From Xylophilus ampelinus (GTDB taxonomy: Bacteria; Pseudomonadota; Gammaproteobacteria; Burkholderiales; Burkholderiaceae_C), in NCBI RefSeq assembly GCF_901875635.1, contig NZ_CABFMN010000090.1, positions 1 to 64,000 on the forward strand: 64,000 nt of DNA, given 5' to 3'. Each line of letters opens with the position of its first letter. Position 1 is the stretch's first letter. The notes under the pieces were generated by a model. That model was not told where the DNA came from. It searched no databases and was given only the letters and a program-made list of their open reading frames with translations. Below are positions 10,536-18,098 of this stretch, piece by piece. The position numbers were made by a program, and so were the translations under genes.

Positions 10536-11533
10536 GCGAAGCTCTCCTCGTGGGGGTCGGCGTCCAGCGCCAGGGCGCCGAGCGCGGCGAGATCGCGCTC
10601 GGCATGGCTCTGGCGGATGAAGACGGGAAGGTCGGCCATGGCGCGCGCGAAGCGGGCGTCTCGGCAAAGCGGTGCGGCCCCGAGGCCACGCGCCGCATGG
10701 CGCATCACGGCATCGGCGGCGTCCTCGACGGCCAGGCGCACGCGCAACGCCCAGGCCTGGGCGTTGGCCTCGGGATGCGCATCGATCCACGCAGCGCACT
10801 CGCGCAGCAAGGCCGCGCCGGACGCCAGCGCGGTGTCGATGCCACCTACGTGCGCCAGCCGGTGCGGGTCGCTGCGGCTGCCTGCCTTCTCGCGCACCAT
10901 CGCCGCGATGCCGGCCGCCCCGCCCCACCAGCAGGCAGCAATACCCGCCCCGCCTTGCCAGAAGCCAGGGCGGCGTACGTAGTCGCCCGGACGGCCGAGC
11001 GGCCGGGCCGGCGCGCCGTCGAAGCGGACGTCGACGCTCGCGCTCCCGGCCATGCCGACGGCCAGCCAGCCGGTGTCGGTGACGGTCACGCCCGGGGAAT
11101 CCATCGCCACGGTGGCCAGGCACGGCTCGCCGTCGGCATTCCAGCCGCTGACCACCGCGTGCGTGACCTGGGCCGCGCCCGAGCACCAGGCCTTGGTGCC
11201 GCGCAGGCGGTAGCCGTCGGCGGCCGTCTCGAAGATCAGGCGCGCGTCCGGCGGCTCCGCGCACCAGGTTGCCCATCGGCTGCCTGCCGGCGCTGGCGAA
11301 GCACCCAGCTCGGCGAGGATCGCCAGTGCGTCGGTGTGGCCTTCGAAGAGCTTCACAAGGGAAAGGTCGTGGGCGCCCACCTGGGCCAGGCGCTGCCAGC
11401 GTGCCAGGGTCTGGCCGCTTGCTGGCCGCGGCAGGCGGTCCAACCCGGCGTCGATCAGGTCGGCCAGCAAAAGCGTGCGGCCGAGTGCATCGCGCAACGC
11501 GGAGACCGGGTCGGCGGAAATAGTGGAAGCCAT
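10523..11533 (-). CDS. Acyl-CoA dehydrogenase-like protein
   Basis: A 336-residue homologue of flavin-dependent acyl-CoA dehydrogenases, shorter than the usual 380-400. A middle beta-domain is recognisable (GTKAWCSGA, VTVTDTGWLAVGMAGSASVDV), followed by a helical C-terminal domain. The N-terminal helical domain looks shortened, and the usual catalytic-glutamate context is not obvious. It may therefore act on a carrier-bound or non-CoA substrate. It is the first gene of the minus-strand operon, and about 410 gene-free bases lie upstream. The ribosome site before the ATG at 11533 is weak. Confidence 0.75.
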   Translation of the reverse strand: MASTISADPVSALRDALGRTLLLADLIDAGLDRLPRPASGQTLARWQRLAQVGAHDLSLVKLFEGHTDALAILAELGASPAPAGSRWATWCAEPPDARLIFETAADGYRLRGTKAWCSGAAQVTHAVVSGWNADGEPCLATVAMDSPGVTVTDTGWLAVGMAGSASVDVRFDGAPARPLGRPGDYVRRPGFWQGGAGIAACWWGGAAGIAAMVREKAGSRSDPHRLAHVGGIDTALASGAALLRECAAWIDAHPEANAQAWALRVRLAVEDAADAVMRHAARGLGAAPLCRDARFARAMADLPVFIRQSHAERDLAALGALALDADPHEESFAWQL

Positions 11534-11944
11534 TGCAGCGATGGTGCGGCTCCAGGTCGCGGCTGGCGGTCGGTCGGCAGGAACCGGTTTTGTAGGTGTT
11601 CGCCCGCCGCCCCTTGCCCCCGCCCAAAAAGAAAGGGCGCCCAGCGGGGCGCCCTCTCACGGCTGTCGATCATCCCCGGCGCGTTGCCGTGCGGGCACCG
11701 GTTTGCTGGCTTCGTGGCGGGCATCCCCTTCACGATGCGCGGAATCCGGTGCCGCCTTCGCATCACTGGAACCCGGGACGTCTCTTCGACCGCATCGCCA
11801 ATCTACGGCGGCGCCCTGTGCCGGATGTAGGAAGTGCAGCATGGCAGGCGTCGCCCGCTGCGTACGGCGCCTGCGCGCGCGGTCGTACGCGGCGCAGGAA
11901 ATCGCGCACACTGTCGGGCGCCCAACGACCGCCCCCGCCCCACG
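11534..11944. other. Gene-free stretch between divergent operons
   Basis: These 411 bases separate the acyl-CoA dehydrogenase-like gene (minus) from the PaiB-like gene (plus) and should hold both promoters. The one clear structure is the hairpin and T-run at 11625-11655, listed separately. No convincing coding region, tRNA or known riboswitch is seen. Confidence 0.6.
11625..11655 (-). terminator. Intrinsic terminator on the minus strand, no gene feeding it
   Basis: There is a perfect 9-bp stem AGGGCGCCC / GGGCGCCCT (11634-11642 and 11647-11655) with the loop AGCG. Read on the minus strand it is followed by TTTCTTTTT, the hallmark of a Rho-independent terminator. The plus strand has no T-run after it. 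No minus-strand gene is recognised to its right, so it would end an unannotated transcript or protect the operon to the left from antisense transcription. Confidence 0.65.
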
Positions 11945-12577
11945 ATGTACACCCCTGCCCACTTCGCCGAGGCTCGCCCCGATGCCCTGGCGCGCATCAT
12001 GCGAGAACACCCGTTGGGCATGCTGGTCCACCCCGGGGAGGGCCGCTTCGATGCCGATCACCTCCCCTTCGAGTACGAGCCCGGCGAAGGACCGCACGGC
12101 ACCCTGCACGCCCACGTTGCCCGCGCCAACCCGCTGTGGCAACGCTGCCCCACCGGCACGCCGGTGATGGTCGTGTTCCGTGGTGCCGAGGCTTACATCT
12201 CGCCCAGCTGGTACCCGAGCAAGCACGAGACGCACCGCCTGGTGCCGACCTGGAACTACGAAGTCGTGCACGCCCACGGCACGCTCGTCATCGACGACGA
12301 CGAGCGCTCGGTGCGCCGCATCGTGGCCCGCCTGACGCGGCATCACGAGGCCGGGGAGCCGCGGCCCTGGAAGATGGGCGACTCGGCGCCCGAATTCATC
12401 GACGAGCTGCTGCGGCACATCGTCGCGATCCGGGTCGAGGTGACATCGCTGGAAGGCAAGGTCAAGCTGAGCCAGAACCGCGAGGAACGCGACCGGCTGG
12501 GCGCGGCCGATACGCTGGATGCTCGCGGCGACGAGGCGATGGCGCGCGCGATGCGGGACGCGGGGCCGAAATCATGA
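11945..12577 (+). CDS. PaiB-like FMN-binding negative transcriptional regulator family protein
   Basis: 210 residues of the PaiB family (split-barrel flavin-binding fold). Visible marks are MYTPAHFAEARP at the N-terminus, a conserved PSWYPSK segment, TWNYEVVHAHG, and the C-terminal IRVEVTSLEGKVKLSQNR block. In Bacillus, PaiB together with the acetyltransferase PaiA affects sporulation and protease genes. In proteobacteria these proteins are usually stand-alone, with flavin- or heme-related roles that are poorly known. The ATG at 11945 gives the family's normal N-terminus, with no strong ribosome site visible. It is divergent from the PIG-L operon and is the last gene before the low-GC island. 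Confidence 0.85.
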   Translation: MYTPAHFAEARPDALARIMREHPLGMLVHPGEGRFDADHLPFEYEPGEGPHGTLHAHVARANPLWQRCPTGTPVMVVFRGAEAYISPSWYPSKHETHRLVPTWNYEVVHAHGTLVIDDDERSVRRIVARLTRHHEAGEPRPWKMGDSAPEFIDELLRHIVAIRVEVTSLEGKVKLSQNREERDRLGAADTLDARGDEAMARAMRDAGPKS

Positions 12578-12749
12578 TCGGAGCGCCTGGGCCATGCGCC
12601 CTCCTCCGCCCGCCGCCTGATGCACTATCGAACCTCTCTTGAGTTGCAAACTTTTCGTGCTGCAACCTGAATAGGTTGGCCCTGCTGGACGTCACAGGGC
12701 TCCTGCATATGGCAGCATCCGGCCATAACCCGTCGGTCACTACAGAGCT

Positions 12750-13052
12750 ATGCGTGACGAAGTCCAAGCCTTGATCTCGGCAGGCGCTTTTCCTGCTGAA
12801 AGCGAAGCTCCTGTAGCGGTGGTACAGCGGCACGAAGAGTTGCTACTCGCCATCAACCGACCGCTCACCGACCAAGAGGCGTATGGCCTTACCAAGCTAT
12901 TCGGCCCTGATAGCTACTTTGGGCTGGCTTGGTCACTGCTCCACTTGCTTGAGACCGCGCCGGGGTGGCCTCTTAAAGAGGCAATCGCACAAGCTCATCC
13001 CCTCTGGGCAGATGAGTTGCGCGGTCGATGCGAACGAGCCGGAATTTGGTGA
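12750..13052 (+). CDS. Small hypothetical protein of the accessory island
   Basis: A 100-residue soluble helical protein, not assigned to a named family. The central block reads LTDQEAYGLTKLFGPDS followed by FGLAWSLLHLLETAPGWPL. Similar short acidic helical proteins often sit beside polymorphic toxins as immunity proteins, but no toxin gene is present here. It is the only plus-strand gene of the island. The ATG at 12750 is chosen as the first good start, and no strong ribosome site is visible. Confidence 0.55.
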   Translation: MRDEVQALISAGAFPAESEAPVAVVQRHEELLLAINRPLTDQEAYGLTKLFGPDSYFGLAWSLLHLLETAPGWPLKEAIAQAHPLWADELRGRCERAGIW

Positions 13053-13117
13053 TCTGCACCATCATGAACGACGGCTTTCGGAGCGTGGTGACCACCCGCT
13101 TTGGGCCCTTTGCAGAC

Positions 13118-13144
13118 CTTTCCGCCGCCGGATAGCAGTCGTTC
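13118..13144 (-). repeat. Island boundary motif, reversed copy
   Basis: On the minus strand this reads GAACGACTGCTATCCGGCGG..., matching the GCGAAYGACTGGTTNTGGCC motif found in plus orientation at 15352, 15846, 16236 and 17005. It overlaps the last codon and stop of the SUKH gene. Confidence 0.45.
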
Positions 13145-13571
13145 AATTTGATGCGAACCTGTCTTTGAACTGCGCGAAATCCGTTCGGTAGACATCGGCG
13201 ATGCTCGTGCCGACAACCTCGTAGGCGCCTTCCATGTGATGGTGGAACGCGATGACCTGACCTGGCTGCTTCCAATTGATGCCCCAAGCTTCATCGCCAG
13301 TTGAAAGACCGAAAAAGATGAATGGCTTGAGGTCGAACTCTGGTCGAAAGCCCTCCCATTCAGCCCATTCCGACTTCGTGGTCGTGATCAGGTCGGACAG
13401 TGGCAGAAGGTAGGCAGCATTGCCTTCGCTCTCCCTTACACCGTTGGCTTCGAGGTACAGCGCCCGAAGCTCATCCGGGAACCGAACTCCCAGCTCTACC
13501 TCTGCATCTGCAATTGCTTCAGCAGACGCGGGGGCACTGTAGCTCCATTCTGGAAAGTGTTCTTTAAGCAT
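13143..13571 (-). CDS. SUKH (SMI1/KNR4) superfamily immunity-like protein
   Basis: 142 residues with the SUKH pattern: AEVELGVRFPDELRALYLEANGV near the N-terminus in outline, a middle LPLSDLI strand, and a C-terminal FALSN-type end after IADVYRTDFAQF. SUKH proteins neutralise nuclease-type polymorphic toxins by binding them, but many are orphans kept as a defence against incoming toxins. No toxin is visible nearby. The ATG at 13571 starts the recognisable domain; an in-frame ATG at 13628 would add 19 residues. The stop codon overlaps a reversed copy of the island's boundary motif. Confidence 0.7.
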   Translation of the reverse strand: MLKEHFPEWSYSAPASAEAIADAEVELGVRFPDELRALYLEANGVRESEGNAAYLLPLSDLITTTKSEWAEWEGFRPEFDLKPFIFFGLSTGDEAWGINWKQPGQVIAFHHHMEGAYEVVGTSIADVYRTDFAQFKDRFASN

Positions 13572-13675
13572 CGTCCGGTCAATCTCTTCGGTTAGTCGGC
13601 TTCTGGCCGGGTTCTGCCGTATGAGCATGGCGCGAGCAAGCGGAGTGACGCTAGGGCAGGCGCGCCGCTTGCTAA

Positions 13676-14617
13676 TCAGGTCTTGGTGTCGCTCCTGCAA
13701 GCGAGATCTCGAATCTGCTTGAAGAATCCACCGTACGTTGACTTGTCGCGCTCTTCTGGTGCCATCTCTCGACGATTCATAACGCGCCCAAGACCGCCCC
13801 GAAGTTCGCGCTCTTCCGTTGCCTGCATCTGCACGGTGCCATCCTGGCAATTCACTATGTACTGAGTGCGCTGGGAGCGTGTGCAAGACAGAGGAGATGG
13901 TTGCAGCCGCGCGAACGGATGCTCCGTGTGCTCAACGATACGGACGCTGCCGGCGGCATTCTTGCCTCCTATTTGTAGAAAGGTGAGCGTTCCCTCTTGA
14001 TTCCGCAATGCGGGGCCCCACGAAGGCCCCAATATCTTCTGGATCGCCCTTTCTGAGGATGCGGAAGGCTTGTAGTTTCTGCTGAGAGCAACGGCCTCAG
14101 ATAGAGCGTCTTTTGCCGTCTTTGCGTAGGTGTCAAGGACCTGCCCACAAACACGTGCCACAGGTGTGGCTTGCGAGGACTGCACGTAGACCAAGTGCCA
14201 GCCGAACTGCGTCTGTGTGGGAGCACTGATGCTTCCGGGCGGAGTTGTGAAGCTCGCCACCTCAAAAGGGCGAACCATGGTGCCCTCGCGAATGACACCG
14301 AGATCGCCGCCGGCTTGCCGGGAGCCTGGGTCGACGCTCTTGGTCATTGCGGCTTGTTTGAATGCGGCCAGCAGACGTTCACCGGCGAGGCTGCGGAGTG
14401 AGAGGTAGGTCTCCCGAGCATCGGCCTCTGTTCGAAACATGATGTGATAGACGTGCGCTTGATGGTAGGTGTCGCGCTCATCAAGAAAGTAAAGCTTGGG
14501 TTGTGCGCTGACCTGCCCCAAAAGAGCGAAGGTCAGAAAAGTGATGGCAAAACCCATCCGAATCACGTTGAGGAGCCCTGGCCGTTGCTGCTCGGCGTCT
14601 TGCTGAATGCCGCTCAT
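13676..14617 (-). CDS. Exported parvulin-like (PpiC) peptidyl-prolyl isomerase domain protein
   Basis: 313 residues. GGAGG precedes the ATG at 14617 by about 8 bases, which fixes the start. A long N-terminal lead precedes the hydrophobic segment (residues ~21-35) and an SAQ cleavage site. The next ~110 residues match the PpiC fold in outline: YHIMFRTEADARETYLSL, a GSRQAGGDLGVI loop, MVRPFEVASFTTPPG and FGWHLVYVQS. This class helps fold exported proteins. The remaining C-terminal half has four cysteines and no recognised domain. It could be a dedicated chaperone for a neighbouring exported protein rather than a housekeeping SurA or PrsA. Confidence 0.72.
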   Translation of the reverse strand: MSGIQQDAEQQRPGLLNVIRMGFAITFLTFALLGQVSAQPKLYFLDERDTYHQAHVYHIMFRTEADARETYLSLRSLAGERLLAAFKQAAMTKSVDPGSRQAGGDLGVIREGTMVRPFEVASFTTPPGSISAPTQTQFGWHLVYVQSSQATPVARVCGQVLDTYAKTAKDALSEAVALSRNYKPSASSERAIQKILGPSWGPALRNQEGTLTFLQIGGKNAAGSVRIVEHTEHPFARLQPSPLSCTRSQRTQYIVNCQDGTVQMQATEERELRGGLGRVMNRREMAPEERDKSTYGGFFKQIRDLACRSDTKT

Positions 14618-14715
14618 TGTCTTTCCTCCCTACACGACAAAGTTCTTGCCTTCGGCTTGGCGGAACGGTGGTGCCGACTGACCGCACATGGCCGGTGGCT
14701 GACCTTTCCTGGTAC

Positions 14716-15177
14716 TTAGTTAACAGGCTGAACGGCGTCCTTCGGCAGCCAGTAAGCGCGTTTCGGCGGTGGGTCCCCAATCTTCATCATGGTGCCGCCA
14801 AGACCAGCGTCAAACACGGTTGCTAGCACGTTCTTTTGCACTCTCGTGTAATGGGTTATCGCCTCTCCAACCGTCGCCACACCGGCCTTCGCACGGAGGC
14901 GGTCGAGCAAAACTTTTTCGTCCCCGGCGAGCGCAGGCTCACCAGTTGCTGGCGAAATGTTAGAGGTGCCTTTGGTGGCAACCAAGACGCCAATCATCAA
15001 TATGACGAAATTGACGTACTCGGCCTGCGCAGGGGATTCGCACCCATAGTAGATATCTACCGGCCCGCCCTTGATAAGAACACGCGAGCCGCTTGAGCAA
15101 GCGACCTTCGAGCAACTCTCGACAGCGTGCGCTTGCAGAGCAAGTGCAGCGAGGGCGGCGATACAGAAATTTCTCAT
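14716..15177 (-). CDS. Exported hypothetical protein
   Basis: 153 residues starting with a standard signal peptide (MRNFCIAALAALALQAHAVE, cleavage after AHA). Three cysteines follow directly after the cleavage site and a fourth near residue 46, which suggests disulfides in the periplasm. A hydrophobic patch around VNFVILMIGVLVA could be a core strand or a membrane-touching helix. The family is not recognised. An in-frame ATG at 15177 is preferred because it gives a clean signal peptide; another lies at 15219. It is upstream of the PpiC-like gene on the same strand, 98 bases apart. Confidence 0.6.
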   Translation of the reverse strand: MRNFCIAALAALALQAHAVESCSKVACSSGSRVLIKGGPVDIYYGCESPAQAEYVNFVILMIGVLVATKGTSNISPATGEPALAGDEKVLLDRLRAKAGVATVGEAITHYTRVQKNVLATVFDAGLGGTMMKIGDPPPKRAYWLPKDAVQPVN

Positions 15178-15351
15178 AAGTTTCGGTGCTCGAATCTGAC
15201 TCGACGGTGAAAAAGACATGCAGTCTTCAGGGATTGTTGGTACTGATGCAGTTTGTATGCACGCGCTTCGGTGAGATGCAGGTCCAACTTGGCCTGAACA
15301 TGTTGCGACGCCGCTGCAAACGTCCGCTATGCGGCGGATTGGAGGCCGCCA

Positions 15352-15379
15352 GCGAATGACTGGTTCTGGCCGAATCGTG
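15352..15379 (+). repeat. Island boundary motif
   Basis: It starts GCGAATGACTGGTTCTGGCC and continues GAATCGTG. It lies in the gene-free gap 15178-15443 and is preceded by a small GC-rich dyad (CCGCTATGCGG at ~15324). It is nearly identical to the copy at 17005-17032. The rest of this 266-base gap shows nothing recognisable. Confidence 0.6.
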
Positions 15380-15443
15380 CCACAGGAGCTAGACAGCTAG
15401 ATGCCCGATGGATCCTGTGGCGCTTCATGCCGAGCACAGGCTG

Positions 15444-15800
15444 TCACGAGAAACGGTAGAACACCTTGTTGCCCCAATCCGTCTTGAAGCCATCCAGCAC
15501 CTTTCCGTGCTCGACACCCGTGATGATGGGCGCAGTTTGGCTTCGTAGGTCCGCCTCGATTGCGTGGCGCACACTTTCCCACCGGAGGACGTGCATTAGG
15601 TACGCCAATGGCTCGCTGCTGATCTGCCGCTCGCGGAACAGCCGGATCAGGAGCTGCTCAATGGCCTCGCGGTCTTGCGGTGCAGATTCGATGTGCGCAA
15701 GGCAGCGCCGATAGAACGGCTCAGCCTGATCGAACGAGAACTTGGTATCGAGAACATGCTCCGCCTGGAGCAACTCGTCGCGCACTTGCGATGCAATCAT
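15444..15800 (-). CDS. Small hypothetical protein
   Basis: 118 residues, soluble and helical, no recognised family. The N-terminal MIASQVRDELLQAEHVLD is followed by a helix-rich region with repeated acidic and Leu positions (REAIEQLLIRLFRERQ) and a C-terminal TDWGNKVFYRFS. GAGG about 9 bases before the ATG at 15800 supports the start. It is likely expressed from its own promoter in the island, because the neighbours are loosely spaced. Confidence 0.6.
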   Translation of the reverse strand: MIASQVRDELLQAEHVLDTKFSFDQAEPFYRRCLAHIESAPQDREAIEQLLIRLFRERQISSEPLAYLMHVLRWESVRHAIEADLRSQTAPIITGVEHGKVLDGFKTDWGNKVFYRFS

Positions 15801-15845
15801 TCCGGTTCCTCAACGTCCGCTTCTGGGCGAAGTCAGACCGCATGC

Positions 15846-15873
15846 GCGACTGACTCCTTTTGGCCGCATTCTG
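15846..15873 (+). repeat. Island boundary motif, diverged copy
   Basis: It starts GCGACTGACTCCTTTTGGCC and continues GCATTCTG, two bases from the stop codon of the zinc-ribbon gene. It matches the copies at 15352 and 17005 at most positions. Confidence 0.45.
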
Positions 15874-15874
15874 C

Positions 15875-16207
15875 CTATTGAGCCTTCGCGGGGCGGCCTC
15901 GTCTGAGGCTCATCAGTCTAGGACGTTCCGGCTGCGCCGGGGAGCGGCGAAACGTCTGATTCAGGAGGGGCAGATGCAAGGCGAGTTGGTTCTTGTCAGC
16001 GCGAAACTCTTCCAGCAGCCTCAGCTCGTACAAATACTGGGTCCAAAACGCGTCCCATTTTTTTGGACGGCTGGGCGCAGGCACATGCAACTTCCAGTGC
16101 ACGCGAATGCACTCTTTACCGCAATGCGGGCAGTGGAACGCCTCGGTGTGCTGGCTTCTGCGCTGCAACTTGCGGCAATCCAGGCAAGCGAAGGTCCTAT
16201 TGCTCAT
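15875..16207 (-). CDS. Small zinc-ribbon protein
   Basis: 110 residues. Two CxxC knuckles (FACLDCRK and FHCPHCGKEC) form a treble-clef or zinc-ribbon head. They are followed by a conserved-looking RVHWKLHVPAP-RPKKWDAFWTQYL region and a charged helix. I recall the same layout in uncharacterised betaproteobacterial proteins, but no function is known; nucleic-acid binding is possible. The ATG at 16207 is chosen to start just before the first knuckle, and an in-frame start at 16240 would add 11 residues. No strong ribosome site is seen. Confidence 0.65.
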   Translation of the reverse strand: MSNRTFACLDCRKLQRRSQHTEAFHCPHCGKECIRVHWKLHVPAPSRPKKWDAFWTQYLYELRLLEEFRADKNQLALHLPLLNQTFRRSPAQPERPRLMSLRRGRPAKAQ

Positions 16208-16235
16208 GATGCGACAGTGTCGTCTTTCGCAGGCC

Positions 16236-16263
16236 GCCAACGACCGCTTTCCTGCAAGTTCGG
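16236..16263 (+). repeat. Island boundary motif, diverged copy
   Basis: It starts GCCAACGACCGCTTTCCTGC. It lies upstream of the zinc-ribbon gene and shares the AACGACYG-N-TT core with the other copies. A flanking GTCGT ... ACGAC dyad spans 16219-16244. Confidence 0.35.
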
Positions 16264-16362
16264 GGGTGCACGCGACTGTCCGGTGCTGGCCGTTGGCCGT
16301 CGTGAGAGGCTGGCTTGTAACCTTGGCGGCGCGCTGCTGCGAGGGCCTTGTCCAGGCGGTTG

Positions 16363-16839
16363 CTAAAACTCGACTTGATGGTATTTTGGGTTCACGGGCC
16401 CCCCAGTATGAATGCCATACCGAGGGCGCTCTCCCAAATCTTCCACTGACGCGCTGACACCCTGAGCCGTTCTCCGAAATCGAGCGACGTAGACGTGCCT
16501 GGGCTTCATGTCGACAACAGTCACGGGCAGCTCCACATATCGATAAGTGATCGCTCCCCCGCCAACTCCATAGTTAGTGCTGTAGTGGATAGAGAAGTGG
16601 TGGGTGCCGGGCAGCACTCTTACCCATACGGGAAACACGGATCTTGGGGTGTCTTTACCGTCTACTGCGCGAATGGTCGCGACTTCGTGCTGCGTAGCTC
16701 GATCGTCAACTGATGAAAACACGGCTGTTTCGGCTTGCGGACTATCGGTTTCATACATTGGATAAGGCGCATGGTGAAACGCACAGCCGCCGATCAGCAC
16801 TGAGAGGAAGAGAAGGAAAATGTGATTGATTCGCTGCAT
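16363..16839 (-). CDS. Putative lipoprotein
   Basis: 158 residues with a clear lipoprotein signal: MQRINHIFLLFLSVLIGGC with the lipid anchor at Cys19. The mature part is strand-rich. It contains VWVRVLPGTHHFSIHYS, a pattern seen in small periplasmic beta-sandwich lipoproteins that deliver or sense ligands, but I do not recognise the family. The ATG at 16839 is favoured over one at 16863 because it gives a short signal-peptide n-region. It is the right-most gene of the island. Confidence 0.65.
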   Translation of the reverse strand: MQRINHIFLLFLSVLIGGCAFHHAPYPMYETDSPQAETAVFSSVDDRATQHEVATIRAVDGKDTPRSVFPVWVRVLPGTHHFSIHYSTNYGVGGGAITYRYVELPVTVVDMKPRHVYVARFRRTAQGVSASVEDLGERPRYGIHTGGPVNPKYHQVEF

Positions 16840-17171
16840 GGGGTTAGGCTTTAGCTCGGGCATTTTGACGCGCAGGCCACTCCGGCCCGGAGGTAGGATT
16901 TCTTTTCAACGCATGCTGCGTCCAGCAGAAGGCTGTTATCTATGGCTTCTTAATCAATCACACACAGTCCCGCACGACCGTCCGTCGTGCGGAGCTGCCC
17001 ATCGGCGAACGACTGGTTGTGGCCGAATGTAGTCGAAGCTTGAATGCCGCTGCTAGACCTTCAAACGGTCGCAAAGCAGAGCGAAATGCCGCCTTTCCAG
17101 TCTGCCCGGCGGCCACAAATGCGGCGGGAATCAGCACTCCGTGGCGCGACACGGGCAGCTCGCCCACACGC
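16840..17171. other. Gene-free right edge of the island
   Basis: These 332 bases hold a perfect 9-bp hairpin (CCGCACGAC / GTCGTGCGG, 16970-16992) without a T-run on either side, followed by the boundary motif at 17005-17032. GC content climbs back to the genome level around 17,130. No gene is supported. Confidence 0.55.
17005..17032 (+). repeat. Island boundary motif, right edge
   Basis: It starts GCGAACGACTGGTTGTGGCC and continues GAATGTAG. It differs from the copy at 15352 at only a few positions and is the last copy before the composition returns to normal. Confidence 0.6.
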
Positions 17172-18065
17172 TCAGGCCGCCACGCCTTGCGCCGCCACGG
17201 GCCGCCGCCGCGCAGTGACCGCGCAGCCCACCGACGCCGCCATCACCAGCGCGATGGCCAGCCACTGCGTGACGCTCAGCCGCTCGCCCAGCAACCCCAG
17301 CGCCAGCAGCGCGGCCACGGCCGGCTCCATGCTGATCATGATGCCGAAGGCCTCCTTGGGCAGGCGCTTGAGCGCCACCATCTCGAGCGAGATCGGGATC
17401 GCACTGGAGATCGCGGCCACGCACAGGCCCACCACCAGCACGCCGGGCGCCAGCAACGCCGCGCCCGCATGCCACACGCCGACCGGCAACACCACCAGCG
17501 CGGCCACGCTCAGGCCCAGCGCGACCGAGTGGCCGGCGTGCAGATGGCCCAGCCGCTTGCCGAACACGATGTACAGGCCCCAGAGCGTTGCGGCCGCGAG
17601 TGCCCACAGCACGCCGACCGGATCGAGACGGCTGTCGCCGATGCCCAGCGGCAGCAGAAGCGCCAGGCCCGAGGCGGCCAGCGCCACCCAGACGAAGTCG
17701 ATCGCGCGGCGGGACGAGAGCACGGCCACGGTCAACGGCCCCGCGAACTCGATCGCCACCGCCAGCCCGAAGGGGATGGTGCGCAGCGCCATGTAGAAGC
17801 TCAGGTTCATGAGCCCGAGCGTCGCGCCATAGAGCACGATGGCGCGCGCGTCGCCGGGCCGCAGCGGTCGGCGCCAGGGCCGCCAGATCAGCAGCAGCAA
17901 CAGCGCCGAGAAGCCCACGCGCAGGGCCGTGGTGCCCTGGGCCCCGATGGCCGGAAACAGTGCGTGCTTGGCCCAGGAGGTGCCCAGGCCCAGCGCCGTG
18001 ACGGCGCCCAGCACGGCAAGGAAGGGAACGAAGGCAGCCGGCGTGCGGCCCGCGGAGGAAGGCAT
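17172..18065 (-). CDS. EamA-family inner-membrane exporter (RhtA-like)
   Basis: 297 residues with about ten hydrophobic helices arranged as two EamA repeats. The second repeat carries the typical ISSAIPISLEMVALKRLPKEAFGIMISMEPAVAALLAL region in outline. This layout is closest to RhtA, the threonine/homoserine exporter, so amino-acid or metabolite efflux is likely. The ATG at 18065 sits next to a small inverted repeat (GGGCGA / TCGCCC) that would overlap the ribosome site. It is followed on the same strand, upstream, by the molbindin gene only 34 bases away, so co-transcription is possible. Confidence 0.85.
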   Translation of the reverse strand: MPSSAGRTPAAFVPFLAVLGAVTALGLGTSWAKHALFPAIGAQGTTALRVGFSALLLLLIWRPWRRPLRPGDARAIVLYGATLGLMNLSFYMALRTIPFGLAVAIEFAGPLTVAVLSSRRAIDFVWVALAASGLALLLPLGIGDSRLDPVGVLWALAAATLWGLYIVFGKRLGHLHAGHSVALGLSVAALVVLPVGVWHAGAALLAPGVLVVGLCVAAISSAIPISLEMVALKRLPKEAFGIMISMEPAVAALLALGLLGERLSVTQWLAIALVMAASVGCAVTARRRPVAAQGVAA

Positions 18066-18098
18066 CGGGCGAAGTATCGCCCGCGCCCTCCCGGTGCT

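Larger units (their letters stand above)
12600..17150. other. Lower-GC accessory island of small orphan genes
   Basis: From about 12.6 to 17.15 kb the base composition drops visibly below the roughly 70% GC of the surroundings, and codon use becomes more even. It holds seven small genes (one plus, six minus), most of unknown function, three of them exported, with unusually loose spacing. A 28-bp motif recurs at gene boundaries. No integrase, transposase or tRNA is seen at either edge, so the route of entry is unknown. Confidence 0.7.

Noticed and set aside
12600..17150. Integron cassette array with attC sites
   Set aside because: The boundary motif repeats, but no GTTRRRY/RYYYAAC core pairs, no integrase, and gene orientation is mixed.
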